DNA of 64,000 bases, from assembly GCA_022494885.1 (NCBI GenBank), contig JAGVSM010004011.1, forward strand, positions 248,001 through 312,000, in the 5' to 3' direction. The translations under genes and the position numbers were made by a program. Source of the DNA: Micrasema longulum. Taxonomy: Eukaryota; Arthropoda; Insecta; Trichoptera; Brachycentridae. A model generated the notes under the pieces. It was not told where the DNA came from, ran no database searches, and saw only the letters and a list, made by a program, of their open reading frames with translations. Of the stretch, positions 30,838 to 41,378 are shown in pieces (the stretch's first letter is position 1; each line of letters starts with the position of its first letter).

Positions 30838-31085
30838 TATTTAATATATTAAAATAAAATCACTTTGATTTTATGTACCACTTATATTTATATAATTTGA
30901 CAACCAACTAGTTTCGGCAATATTATGCCTTCTACAGGGTTAATTACAAACTAACATAACGTATATAAAATGTTCACGTTTGTAATTAACCCTGAAGAAG
31001 GCATAGTATTGCCGAAACTAGTTGGTTGTCAAATTATAAAAATATAAGTGGTACATAAAAACCAAGTGATTTTATATTAATATAT
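30838..31085. mobile_element. Inverted PLE-type termini, two hammerhead-like cores
   Basis: The two arms (30838-30955, 30967-31085) are complementary. The plus core has CTGAAGA (30992-30998), helix II GGCA-TAGTAT-TGCC (31000-31013), GAAA (31014-31017), an ACTAGT palindrome as loopless helix III and a GTT cleavage triplet (31021-31023), flanked by AACC/GGTT for helix I. One extra A precedes helix II. The minus core reads CTGTAGA, losing a conserved A. Confidence 0.6.
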
Positions 31086-31755
31086 GAAATAATAATGTTC
31101 CACAAAGTAAGTGCTTTCGAACATCAAAAATACCTATTTATTTATACATATAAATAAAACGCATACATTTTTCTTAGAGCACCTGATTATATTGATCAGC
31201 GACAGGACCAGGGTAGTAAGCGCAAGAGTCACGGGGTGTTTGTTCCTGTGTAGTGAAAACGAGAACGAAATAAGGTTTTTATAACATTAGAGACAGACAG
31301 GTGCGAAGGATACGAACAAACTTACGAAACGAAGGTATGACACGCTAAAAGGTCAGCGTAAAAATACAATTTCACCAAGAAATGCCAGAAAATATTCTCG
31401 ATCAATTAAGAAAAATACTAAATTGCAAGGCTTTTTATTTTTGTGATAGCCGATTATGTTCTCCAGAAATAAATATTTACATTATTACCTGAAATGTCGT
31501 CAGTGTACTAGAAAAACTCTCTAAATGGCAAAATTTGAGAAAACAAGTTTAAAAAAATGCAGTAATATGTCATTTTTCGAGCTTTAGCACCTGACAAAAT
31601 CCTCTAATTCCTCTGAGGTTAAGTTTCAAAGTTATAATGTATAAAAAGCCAATTTAAAGAAAAAAAATAGATTCTGATAAAGACCATGAATCCCATTCTC
31701 TAGATCATTTTGTTCGAAATCTCATCCATTTTTAACAATTTAAAGGAAATAAGAT
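31086..31755. other. Unassigned spacer
   Basis: No gene or repeat recognised. Confidence 0.4.
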
Positions 31756-31968
31756 GAGCATATTACAACAGACATGGATAACATTTTACAGAAGGAAATA
31801 TAGAGGTCTAGGCATCCACAGGGCTAATCACCTGTCATTGGCTGGTTTAAGTGGCCACTTTACACACTGAATGGTGAATGTTACACAGTGTGTAAAGTGG
31901 CCACTTAAACCAGCCAATGACAAGTCATAAGCACTGTGGATACCTAGACTTGTTTATTCTCTTTTGTA
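31756..31968. repeat. Family A near-perfect palindrome
   Basis: Two inverted half-units meet at 31869-31872: TTGGCTGGTTTAAGTGGCCA...CTTTACACACTG | AATGGTGAATGTTACACAGT...GTAAAGTGGCCACTTAAACC. Outer parts reach ATATTACAACAGACATGG and CTAGACTTGTTTATTC. Confidence 0.85.
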
Positions 31969-32166
31969 AAATTTTATTATTATTCAACCATCAAATAAGT
32001 TTTTTTTTATATTTTCGCTCTGCCAAGATAAGAATTGAAACAAAATGTTTTTAATTGAGGTAAAACGAAATATTTACATACTGATATTTACCATCAATCA
32101 CTTGACAATAGAAAAAAAATATTAGAAAAATTACAGATAACATTTTTTATCGCGAAGATATTATAC
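31969..32166. other. Unassigned AT-rich spacer
   Basis: Nothing recognised. Confidence 0.4.
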
Positions 32167-32427
32167 ATCGTCGCATCGGGGAAACAAGGTTCTATGTAGA
32201 TTTATAATTTTTTTGATACATGAAAGTTTGAAAAGAACACATAATATTTTTATTATTTTATTTTATTTATATTATCTCGACAAACTTAATAATAATGAAG
32301 GATGGTTTACGTTTTTTTTTTTATTTTGATGCAGATAGCCCCGATGTTTAAATCTAAATACAATAAAAGTTTAATGTAAAAAAACAAATTTTATTTGATA
32401 GAACCTTGTTACCCCAATGCGACGACA
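32167..32427. mobile_element. 260-bp MITE with about 30-bp TIRs
   Basis: ATCGTCGCATCGGGGAAACA...AGGTTCTAT at the left is inverted at the right (ATAGAACCTTGTTACCCCAA...TGCGACGA). Interior AT-rich, no coding capacity. TSD unclear. Confidence 0.7.
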
Positions 32428-32794
32428 TGTCTTCTCACTATGACAATTCAATACAGACAAATGAAATGCTAAAAATAAACAGAATATTTTGTATTAAATT
32501 TCATAATTGGCATATATTTCAACCGAGACGTAGAAACTTTTAAAATGAAAAATAATTCTAGGCATTAATAGTACGTGTCATATAACTCGGCAATTTTAAC
32601 TACATTGAAAAGTTTTGTGTATAATACACGTAACAATTAAAAGCAGTGCCTCATACATTATTGGATGTGGCTGATTCTCGGAATATACAACGTAATAATT
32701 AATACATATTTAATATATTTTTAGCATATATTACATCTTTTTTACCCTAGAACCCGGGTGTAAAATTATGTGGCATATTTTGATTTAAAAATCT

Positions 32795-33240
32795 TTATTT
32801 ATTCTTCAATATTGTTAGTCCTGCATCTCGCTTCCATTGGTCTCTATTATCTGCAGCCCTCTTCAACTCGGTATATGAGGCGCAGTTCAAATCCTCAAAC
32901 TCTTGCTCCAAATACTCGCGTCGGGGGCGCCGCCTGTGATTTGTCCCCTCAGCCATTCCCTCTATTACGTCATGCAGGAGACCCTCATGGCGTATAATGT
33001 GGCCGATCCATTGGGCTCGCCTTTCTGAGATGGTTTTGATTAGGTGCCTCCCTTCTTCGATTCGGCTGAGGACTTCGTACTTAGTGATGTGGTCTCTCCA
33101 GGGAATTCCTAATTCTGAAGCACCGCATCTCAAAGGCCTCAAGTCTTTTTTTATCTTTTTCGTATAAACAGGACTCTGTATATTCAGGATATAAATCTTC
33201 TATGGTCGCGAACCGTCGTCGTTAAAAACTAACGACGCAT
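32795..33240 (-). mobile_element. RTE-3-like LINE C-terminal fragment
   Basis: The minus frame 33142-32795 (115 codons) has IPWRDHITKYEVLSRIEEGR (about residues 13-32), ISERRAQWIGHIIRHEG (38-54) and EGMAEGTNHRRRPRREYLEQ (61-80), the typical W-x-D-x-x-xN-x-E-V-L / WIGHIxRH / GRPR tail of this LINE group. Upstream, to about 33240, a second frame reads KKRLEAFEMRCFRI, so a frameshift lies near 33120. The RT core is absent. Confidence 0.7.
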
Positions 33241-33297
33241 CCGAAATCACCGAAAATTGTCATATTAATTGTTATAATCATGTGAGTCTGTAAATGT

Positions 33298-33512
33298 CGG
33301 CCTCGTGGTGTAATGGTAAGCGCGTTTGCCTACCATGCAAAAAGTCTCGGGTTCGATTCCCGACATGGTTGGCATGAAATATTTATTTAAGACTGATCAT
33401 CTTACCTTCATGTAACAAAAATGATCAAAATACGCTACAATTGATGTACCAATGCAGTGCCCTATGCACCATTAGGTGCGAAAAGGGAATTTTTATGATT
33501 ATGATGGTGAAT
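33298..33512 (+). mobile_element. SINE-A, well-preserved copy
   Basis: Head GGCCTCGTGGTGTAATGG, anticodon-arm-like CCTACCATGCAAA, B box GGTTCGATTCCCGACATGG, body TACGCTACAATTGATGTACC and ATGCAGTGCCCTATGCACCA, and a decayed GAT-rich tail. The body is shorter than that of copy 1 (a piece after the head is deleted). Confidence 0.85.
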
Positions 33513-33679
33513 CTAGGAATAAAAAGGCTTTTACAATTACGTATTTAAATTCAAAATTAAAATATTCCGGGTATTTTTTTTTATCAAACCCCGAACACTG
33601 ATCAGAGCTTTAACTGTTATAAGGTGACTCAAGTTGTCACTTGACCATTCTAACATTTACTACTCTGATCAAAAGCCAT

Positions 33680-34275
33680 GTTAATGCCTAGACTTTCGCG
33701 ATTCTTCGCGAAGAGGTGGGTACTCCATCTCAATTTAAAAATCTGTCGGAATTGGTGGTTCGCTCGAATATATTCCAGAGATAACGAGATGTTTGTCGCA
33801 AGAGGAAAAATTTGCCGTTCACAATGGAGTACTGGTCCCGACCCCGATGTATGGAAGCGAAGTATGGACTTGGAAAAGGAGAGATGAAAGTAGGCTGAAT
33901 GCTGTCGAAATGCGATCCCTCATGTGTGGTAAAACTATGTACATATATGTAAGGCTGAGATAAGCATTATCGAAAAAAATAAGAAAGGAGCTCTGCGCTG
34001 GATTGGACAAGAATGAATGGACAGCGAAAGAACGGCTAATAATATTTACAATGCGAATGTTGGTTGATGCAGAAATAAAGGAAGAACGAGAAAGACATGG
34101 CATGACCGAATCCAGCAAATAATTGAAGATGGACATGATAAAAGTCGGACTAATCAGCGCGCGTGCATGAGAAGATGTATGAATGTAGAGGAAGCGAGAT
34201 CTGCATGCAAATAAAGAGTGATGTGGCGTTCTTTCCTCTCTGCCTACCCTTACGGAGAAACGGCGTGACGGTTTG
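33680..34275 (+). mobile_element. RTE-1 3' fragment, plus copy
   Basis: Across shifting frames one reads AVHNGVLVPTPMYGSEVWTW (33817-33876), RRDESRLNAVEMRSL, a decayed WIGQ-like region, GRTRKTWHDRIQQIIEDGHD (34082-34141) and NQRACMRRCMNVEEARSACK (34153-34212), then a final SAYPYGET segment ending in GGCGTGACGG and (GTT)n. The same end recurs at 37.7, 48.2, 56.8 and 59.3 kb and at 21.95 kb. Dead copy. Confidence 0.8.
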
Positions 34276-34712
34276 TATGTTGTTGTTTGTTTATAACGCC
34301 GTGATGCAAAGCAGTTTTGGCACCGGGGTGTTTGCCAATTTTTCTACGAATATTCAGATGTCCAAGACATCGTTAGAATACAGAGCATATTATTATGGGT
34401 GTAAAGAACATTTCACATAATATATTCAGTTTGCGTGATAATTTATCAGTTGAAGTAAGATACAGTGCAAATATAGCTGATAAACCCATCACATAAATAA
34501 ATCAGAATGCCGTTCCATGTTTTGATTTGAATTTATTCATTTGAAATGTAGACTTATATATTTTATTTTTAAAATAACAAAAAATTCTTTAAAATTATTA
34601 AAAAACAGCACATATCGGGCGAGCAAATAGGAATCAAGTTTTCATCAGAATTCCTTCACATTATAACGTGATACCAAAAAAATATTTTCTATACACATAT
34701 TACATTGTTACA
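34276..34712. other. Unassigned spacer
   Basis: No gene or repeat recognised. Confidence 0.4.
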
Positions 34713-34901
34713 TACAGGGGGCCGGAGAAGTGACGTCCAAAAAAATATAGGTGCCTAATGTTAAGGGGAATTTAAATCGAAAAAACCATAACTCGAAAAC
34801 TATGCAAAATTGCGAAACATGCATGGGGGTGATCCGGATACCCCTCAACACGAGGCACCAACATGTTTCCTTTGGACGTTCCTTCTCCGGCCGCCCTGTA
34901 T
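34713..34901. mobile_element. 189-bp MITE with TA borders
   Basis: TACAGGGGGCCGGAGAAGTG...ACGTCCAAA and its inverted partner TTTGGACGTTCCTTCTCCGG...CCGCCCTGTA form the ends. Interior is short with no frame of note. The CAGGG...CCCTG tips resemble the FB family's tips, but the arms differ. Confidence 0.75.
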
Positions 34902-35206
34902 ATTTTTTTTAATACATGATACACACTCCCTCTATAAATTCACTAGTAGTAGTATAAACCAAATTAACTGTTATAAAATTGGATTATCGAATTTTCTATA
35001 TATTTTTTTTTTTTTTTAAAACACGAGTGATTCGATTCTTCTGAATCTTCTGCGGATAATTATCTTTTTATTCAGCTTTTAGCTGGTGAATTGAAATTTT
35101 GATTGATTTTCAAATAGTTCTAATTAATGGAAGGAACACAAAAAACCGAAATAAGTTCATAAAATGCTGAAAAATTTAACAAGCGTAATATTAACGAAAA
35201 TAAACC

Positions 35207-35821
35207 TTACATGAAATCTTCCAAGTCAATGACATTAGTGTGACGACAGGCGTGGTAGGTCCCATCATTGTGAATATCGTAACACTGTTCATAATCCCAT
35301 TGCGGGGTACCCTGGCAGGGAAACTGCTCGACGACCATATCTTCCACGGAAAGAGGCATATCGTCGCGGGAGTAGAGAGGTCCGTGAGAGGAGGAGCGCT
35401 CAGAACCAAACTGATTATGGAATCTCTGAACATTTTCCATATTGTACTGCACACTCCTAACATTTCCATTGAAGAAATTTTGATTTTGAAATACATTTAA
35501 ACCTTCGCTAGCGTATTTGTAATTCAAATTCATCAACCCAGCATGAGGAACAACTCGAAACCAGTTAGATCCATTCTGCAAATGTAGTTTCGCATGACTG
35601 GGTCTGTTCGACCACGGCTGCTGTTGCGGCTCACCGGTCCCGCCGTGGATGCCATCGTGGGACCCCATCCCTTCCGCGTTAGATTCGTAGTCATATAGTT
35701 CAGTAGTGGCGTACTTCGGAGACTGATTGCAGGATTGAGAAAAGCACCGAGGATACGCGCATGCTCTGACAGACCCGATCTCAGAGTTGAAAAGGGGCGC
35801 GCATAGATTGTCAGTCACCAT
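35207..35821 (-). CDS. Probable host gene, first coding exon, protein unidentified
   Basis: A 204-codon frame starts at an ATG in good context (AAAATGG) with an in-frame TGA 9 bp upstream, so the start is well supported. Composition is clearly GC-richer than the surroundings and codon use looks genuine. The protein is rich in N, S, H, Y and Q, with no signal peptide or membrane segment, and ends in acidic NVIDLEDFM. That kind of composition suits a flexible region of a nuclear protein such as a transcription factor, but no domain is recognised. At the 3' end TTCAT|GTAAGG offers a splice donor (GT at 35210-35209), in which case the apparent TAA stop is intronic and the gene continues toward lower coordinates or beyond the window. 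The alternative is a single-exon gene ending at 35207. No partner exon was found. Confidence 0.55.
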   Translation of the reverse strand: MVTDNLCAPLFNSEIGSVRACAYPRCFSQSCNQSPKYATTELYDYESNAEGMGSHDGIHGGTGEPQQQPWSNRPSHAKLHLQNGSNWFRVVPHAGLMNLNYKYASEGLNVFQNQNFFNGNVRSVQYNMENVQRFHNQFGSERSSSHGPLYSRDDMPLSVEDMVVEQFPCQGTPQWDYEQCYDIHNDGTYHACRHTNVIDLEDFM

Positions 35822-36290
35822 TTTACCGATTCACTAAATAACCAAAGACACAAAGAAATTGCATAACCAGCAGTCGGACCATGCGGTTCGCCCGAAGATG
35901 TGAAACCAAAACTTCATTCAAAAGCACTTCAGTAAATGCACTTCGATTTCGGGAGGTACTGAATTTGGAATAACCGCGCGTCGCGCCGTTCGACATATAA
36001 TAGGACACTGATTTCTCACGTGTAAAAACACTTCTGACATCTTCTGTCAAAAAATTGAACCATACAATGGTTTGATAAAAAACTGATACCGATAGAGCGT
36101 CTAATGCCTTTTTCGTACATAAAATCTTATCCGCCCGAAAAGCATGTAAGTCAAATAAGTCAAATCCAAAATATACACAAGCGAAGCATGGACAGCGACT
36201 AAATACAGATTTGAAATGATACGCCTTATCGCTTATTGAAAAGGTATATTTATCAGCCGAAAACATGTTTAATCGGTGAAGACAAATTTA
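35822..36290 (-). other. Putative 5' leader/promoter region of the 35.2-kb exon
   Basis: Upstream of the ATG the sequence stays GC-richer, and one frame is open for 147 codons (36266-35823), stopping one base before the ATG. An initiator-like TTCAGTA lies on the minus strand at about 35963-35957; no TATA box is obvious at the right distance. Whether the 147-codon frame is translated, is a uORF or is chance cannot be told. Confidence 0.3.
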
Positions 36291-36744
36291 ATTCCATTAT
36301 CGATTCAATTCACACAAACTTCAAAACCTCATACGAAAACTGCATAGCGGCTACACACCAAAATTAAGGAAGAAAAATTATGTAATAATACTGTCGCGTC
36401 GTAAGGTAACTTTGTTCAATTTTCTCTCGATTTTAGAATAATCGATTCCGACTAATTAACCGACTTTCGCATAGTACTTTGACAGATACAGAAGGGAACT
36501 AACATATTTGGATTACCCGAGGGATCTACGGGATGAAGGTTATTTAGATCAATCTTAAACGCGCGGTTTAAGAGTTACGAAATTCATGAAGAAATTTTAT
36601 TTTTATACAAATCAACCTCATTCCTTTGCGACAATGCGATTCGAAGTTAGATGCGATATGCGATATTCCAAACCCCTCTAGTTAAGAGTGCCACAAGCCA
36701 CAATAATTAACTATTTGGACTGTCTACAGTACTTTCATATCTTC
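36291..36744. other. Unassigned spacer upstream of the putative gene
   Basis: No repeat recognised here, unusual for this window, so it may hold gene-proximal regulatory DNA. Confidence 0.35.
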
Positions 36745-37215
36745 AGTTTGGAATTCAGAAAATTTTGGCTGGTTTGATATTCTTGCACGAAATTATATGT
36801 AACTGTATAGAGGCCCATGATATTCTAGCTCAGATTAACCTTAATGTACCTCACCGTAACTTGCGTACCAATGCTGTCTTTGCGGTGGGAAATTATAAAA
36901 CCAACATCGGATTCTTTTCCCCTCTGCCAAGGATCCTCAGAACAGTGAACTAAATCTCATTAACCGGTATTTTCGATGTGTTCCAACAGCAAAGGAAAGC
37001 ATTCAAGAAGCGAGCGGTGTTGTCACTCCTGACTCGCAATGACACACTTGCCATGTCCGTCTAGATTATGCCATAATTTGCACCTCTGTAAATTTAAATA
37101 GATTTTAAGATTGTTAAGATTAGGTGTTATTTTATAATATATACTCATTAATGCCAATCTATTAGGCCTTCCGTAAGCCTGTTGGTTGGCTTGAAAATAA
37201 AAATAAAACTAAATG
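36745..37215 (+). mobile_element. LINE 3' end (RT C-terminal tail)
   Basis: The frame 36765-36953 reads AGLIFLHEIICNCIEAHDIL, NLNVPHRNLRTNAVFAV and NYKTNIGFFSPLPRILRTVN. This matches the FLHxI...LL..ixxxVPxxxLR...F...xTN...SPLxRxxxxxN tail of Jockey/I-type LINE ORF2. After a frameshift RYFRCVPTAKESIQEA follows. The 3' UTR ends with GGTTGGCTTGAAAATAAAAA and an A-rich tail near 37210. Confidence 0.75.
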
Positions 37216-37629
37216 CGTCAAAATGAGAAAGACGACTTCGAAATTTTCGACAGTCGCAATTTTTGACCACAGATCAATATAAAGAATGTACTCAATATAA
37301 TTAAACTATAATATAAATTTTTAAAAAACAATGATTTATTGAAAAATATATTTCATTGTTATTTTTTACATTTAATAAATATGTTATGACTGCCAGATTA
37401 CGTATTATGGCAGTGTTGACGCAAATGCCATTATGCACTCCGTATGCAGTTATAATGAAGATTTAAGCTATGGCAGTTGAGCACAGTGTATAACATTCCA
37501 AATTTTATTAAATTTCATACTCAACTCAAAACAGAATATTTTTTTACTCATGACACCCTTGACGAGGGGTTGCGATTTAATTTCATGAGTACTTTACTTG
37601 AAATTGGTCGATCAAACCAATAAATTACA
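37216..37629. other. Unassigned spacer
   Basis: No gene or repeat recognised. Confidence 0.4.
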
Positions 37630-37792
37630 ACAAACTATCAGGCTGTTTCACCGTAAGGGCAGGCAGAGAGGACAGAATGCCATATCACTCTGTTTTCGCA
37701 GACAAATCTTGCTTCCTATACATGCATACACCTTCTCATGCACGCACGCCGATTATTCCGATTAGGTCATGCCAAGTCTTTCTTCTTTCTTG
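37630..37792 (-). mobile_element. RTE-1 3' fragment
   Basis: TTTCACCGTAAGGGCAGGCA, GAATGCCATATCACTCTGTT and CTTCTCATGCACGCACGCCG are the reverse complement of the RTE-1 end. About 160 bp remain. Confidence 0.75.
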
Positions 37793-38290
37793 AAAACCTA
37801 ATATTTAAATTTTCGTTCGAATATTACTCGTAGATACATTAAATTTAAAATTAAAGCAAAAAAATATTCGATTCAAGTTAATTTTTGACAATTCTTGATG
37901 GAATTTCATTGTGATAATATAATAACTTATATTTAAATATAAGTTACCAATTTAAAATACTTGGTACACTTCCACTTACTATTTGACCATTTTATTTGAC
38001 AATTTCTTAATCACGTGCAGGACTTACATCTATAGATTATAATAAGAATAAAAATTGGGTATATGAATCTGTACCCCAGAGTCAGACGATCGACTTTCGT
38101 ATCCAGTTTATGATTATGTCCATTGATTTTAAAGAAATATAAGTCTTATAATGAAAGAACCAATGTATTAAGATACCGAAAATACAAATTAATGCTATAA
38201 ATTATTAGAAAGCACTTAGAGAAAGTATATTCTTAAGATTCTTGTTGAACATTTGACGTTTGGATTTGCATCCGTCTACCTCTGAGGTAA
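37793..38290. other. Unassigned spacer with a 22-bp perfect palindrome
   Basis: AACTTATATTT followed by its complement AAATATAAGTT lies at about 37924-37945. Nothing else recognised. Confidence 0.4.
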
Positions 38291-38555
38291 CTTGTAATTG
38301 TTTGGGTTCATATATAGGGCAAAGCGGGAGAGCGATCAAACATAGACTGAAGAACATTCAGCTTCACGAAGATGAAATACCTAATGGTATTTCAAACTAC
38401 GCATCACATTTAAATTAATTAAAACATAATTTTGACGAAAATTTTACACGTATAACAAAAGGGTCCAAAGTTAGAAAGACTAGACATTTTAGAAATAAAT
38501 AGAGTAAAAAATAATACCGATAGAATTTTAATAAATGAGCAGGTAGAATTTTAAA
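38291..38555 (+). mobile_element. Penelope-like element GIY-YIG endonuclease relic
   Basis: The translation gives CNCLGSYIGQSGRAIKHRLK then NIQLHEDEIPNGISNYASHL, matching the C-x-C...YxGqTgR...R..EH...s..a.HL layout of the GIY-YIG endonuclease domain at the C-terminus of Penelope-like retroelement proteins. After a frameshift RLDILEINRVKNNTDRILIN matches the distal LxxLExxEI...IN segment. Stops and frameshifts make it dead. The reverse transcriptase part is absent. Confidence 0.75.
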
Positions 38556-38954
38556 ACTCACCCTTATTAGCCCACCAGTTTAACCCTGCACATTGCAATA
38601 ATACAATAAATATATTTATATAATACAGCTGTTTTCAGTAATTTTGTCCCATTCTGTTTCATTGAAATAATAAGGATGTATTGTACATATTTCTTTGGAC
38701 TTTTTTTAAAAATGTACCAACACTTAGTAAAATATTTAGTTTTATATAAATAATCCTTACACTGTATGATATTTACCCTTCTGGAGATTGACTGAAATTA
38801 AATCGCTAATTGGTCACATAAATCAGTGGAAGTGTATTAAGCGTCTATAATTTATAACTTATAAGTATATTTAAATGTTAATTATTATATCATTAAAAAA
38901 ATGTAAAATAGAATTATAAATTCGACATCACCATTATTTCTTAATCGATTTCAT
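38556..38954. other. Unassigned AT-rich spacer
   Basis: Nothing recognised. Confidence 0.4.
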
Positions 38955-39035
38955 TGGTACTCTAATGCAGCGTGTCTTGATCATTCGCTACATGAAGGTA
39001 TGATGTTCAGCATTATGCTTTAGGTGCCAGAAAAA
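38955..39035 (-). mobile_element. SINE-A body fragment
   Basis: GGTACTCTAATGCAGCGTGT, CTTGATCATTCGCTACATGA and TTATGCTTTAGGTGCCAG are the reverse complement of the SINE-A body; the head is missing. Confidence 0.55.
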
Positions 39036-39420
39036 CATATATGGCACACAATGAGGAAGTTCAGTGGTATTTACAAAAAAAAACAATTTTTATATATCGT
39101 ATTATCAGCGCTACGAGTTTTTAAAGTGTCGTATTTCTGAAATAACCCCGGGTGTGACGTCAGAGGTTCTCTTCCGCTTATTCTCGATCAGTTCTGCCCA
39201 TTGGTCCGTTCGCGGCAAGTAAACCGAAAATCTTCCATAACTCTCTTACCATTGGTTGATTTATATGTACCAGTGACGTTGTTCAAAGTAGTCCGTTTTT
39301 ATTAAATGTTTTTTAGTACATTCTCGCGCTCCAACGCTCCAATGATGCCGCAATTTTATCCGCGCACAAGAAAACATTTATTGTATCAAATTTCCCGTAG
39401 GGCTAAAGTTCCACATTGGA
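39036..39420 (+). repeat. Family D copy 3
   Basis: CACAATGAGGAAGTTCAGTG, ATCGTATTATCAGCGCTACG, GTGTGACGTCAGAGGTTC, TCAGTTCTGCCCATTGGTCC, CAAAGTAGTCCGTTTTTATT and GCACAAGAAAACATTTATT are all shared with the 62-kb copy. The TIRs are not recognisable. Confidence 0.75.
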
Positions 39421-40329
39421 AATACTAAATGGCCAGTTCATTTTTTGAAATACAAAGTAAAAACGACTGTATACCTAAATGCAGACAAAAATTTAATTAC
39501 TAGACGAAAACATAAAGAATGGTTTAATTGGAAATAATATAATTAAACATTTGGATTTATTTTAATTTCTATTCAATAACTTAATTCAACGCTATATCAA
39601 ACAGAATAAAACGACACAAAAAGATTTTTTTTACCGATTGCCAATTTTATGGGTTTCTCTTATGGGAGCAAAGGTCAAAACCATAAGAAAACATCTATAC
39701 CTACGTGTGTCAGGTAATATAGTTCATAAACATGTTTACTAAAAATGCAAACTACCTATGTCAGTGACGCAAATACACCACCATAAGTATTTTAATTCAA
39801 AGTCAAATAATAAATTGTATGATTAAGTCAGCTCGATGGCGGTAATATTAATCGGCATTGCTAAATACGAAAACTAAAACAATTTTAAACTAATGAAAAG
39901 CTAATATAAATAGTAACTCGTAAAACAGAACGGCATATTCCACATCCGATAAAATAGTCGTAACTCAAAAAGTCTGATTTTGAATTAATGATACAGGATA
40001 AAATATGTATTATGATATGCTTAAAAAACAGGCATAATTCTAACTTTACGATTTAACCACATGATGACTTTTTGAAACACCATTCACAAATAGTGTCATA
40101 TTAAATATATATTATTTATGAAGATCGAAATTGTCTGAAAAATTAAATAGTATTTTTTTAAGACAAATCTAAATATACTCGTATATGACATGTACGCATA
40201 GCTTTAAAGGGTGAAGAAAGTTTAAAAAAAAACTCAATGGAAAATACAGTTTTAAGATAATTTAATTTTTAAGGCTGTGTTGGAAATTCTGTTTTTTTTT
40301 CAAATATGGCTCTATTTTTCTCAGATTTT
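39421..40329. other. Unassigned spacer
   Basis: No gene or repeat recognised over about 900 bp. Confidence 0.4.
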
Positions 40330-40334
40330 CAAGG

Positions 40335-40555
40335 CCGTTCAGATTCTTCCATCTGTTGGCTTTTTTGAAGTCAAAGAGCTGAAACCTTTATCACGTGGGT
40401 GAGATTCATCCGACTGAACCAAATCACCTACTAAACAACGCCTGAAAACTATTTTTCATTTTTTATACTTCTTCTTTTACCGGGTAGTTAATTCAACAAT
40501 GTTTGAGTATGTCCAAATGCCTGCAGACTGGCTGGATCTCCTACCTAGATTTCCA
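40335..40555 (+). repeat. Family A partial copy
   Basis: CTTCCATCTGTTGGCTTTTT, AAAGAGCTGAAACCTTTATC, GGTGAGATTCATCCGACTGA and AACAACGCCTGAAAAC, then the restart AACAATGTTTGAGTATGTCC. The first half of the unit is missing. Confidence 0.8.
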
Positions 40556-40611
40556 TTTAGAACATTATTGTGACCATTATCCAAAACACTTAATTAGGTA
40601 AATTGATCAAT

Positions 40612-40750
40612 CCGTATTCGCTTCGGGTTCGATTCCAGATGAAAATCTAAAAAATTAAATGTGATTTTTCTTAAGCCTGGATGTTCTGCGCTGTAATTCA
40701 CCACTGTAATTGGGCCTCCTGGCCTGTTGTGGTATACAAAAAATATATTT
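40612..40750 (+). mobile_element. SINE-B copy 2 (head truncated)
   Basis: B box GGGTTCGATTCCAGATG, then TTAAGCCTGGATGTTCTGC and GTAATTCACCACTGTAATTG with GGGCCTCC, as in the inverted copy at 11.3 kb. The A-box half of the head is absent. Confidence 0.7.
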
Positions 40751-41378
40751 AAAAAAGCTGTTTATTTTACGACAATTGACGTTTAATCATCAGTGCGGCC
40801 ATTTATGAAGCAAGGTGTAGTCGCATGAAAAAAAATACACAAATCAACCACTATACCCCCTCCTCCCCCGCGAGAAGATTCTGAATGGCACCCCTGGTCT
40901 CTATAAAGGTTTCGAGTACGTGGAAAGCAGTGATTTCACTGATGGTAAATAGCCTACAAACGTAGGAGATAAACTAAGATTTCGTCAGAAAACTACATTT
41001 GTACCAAGCCAACGACCTGCGTTATGGGATGAAAATAAATTCAATGTTCTATTTATTCCAAATTAAAAGCCATTCAATACGATTTGTAAAGCTAAATGCA
41101 GATGACAAAATGACGAGCGAATAAAATATTCTGGAATTGCTAACAAAGTAACGTATTGTTAAAAATGTACATAATTTGCTATTATCAAACAAGCTTACCA
41201 AGTCAAATTCGGATGACGAAGAAAAAGAAGGAAATATTTTAAAAGAGAAATCGTGAATTATTACCATGTTAGGCATCTTTATTCAATTATTTAAAAATCA
41301 AAACAAAGATTTCTTTGGATTATTTGGATGGTGTTATACAAAAATGTGTCGAGTCACAAAACCAAAAAAATAGTCAAG
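40751..41378. other. Unassigned spacer
   Basis: No gene recognised; the 75-codon minus frame at 41049-41276 has no family motif. Confidence 0.4.

Noticed and set aside
35191..35500. Second gene overlapping the 35.2-kb exon (open frames on both strands)
   Set aside because: These are shadow frames of the 204-codon minus-strand exon.
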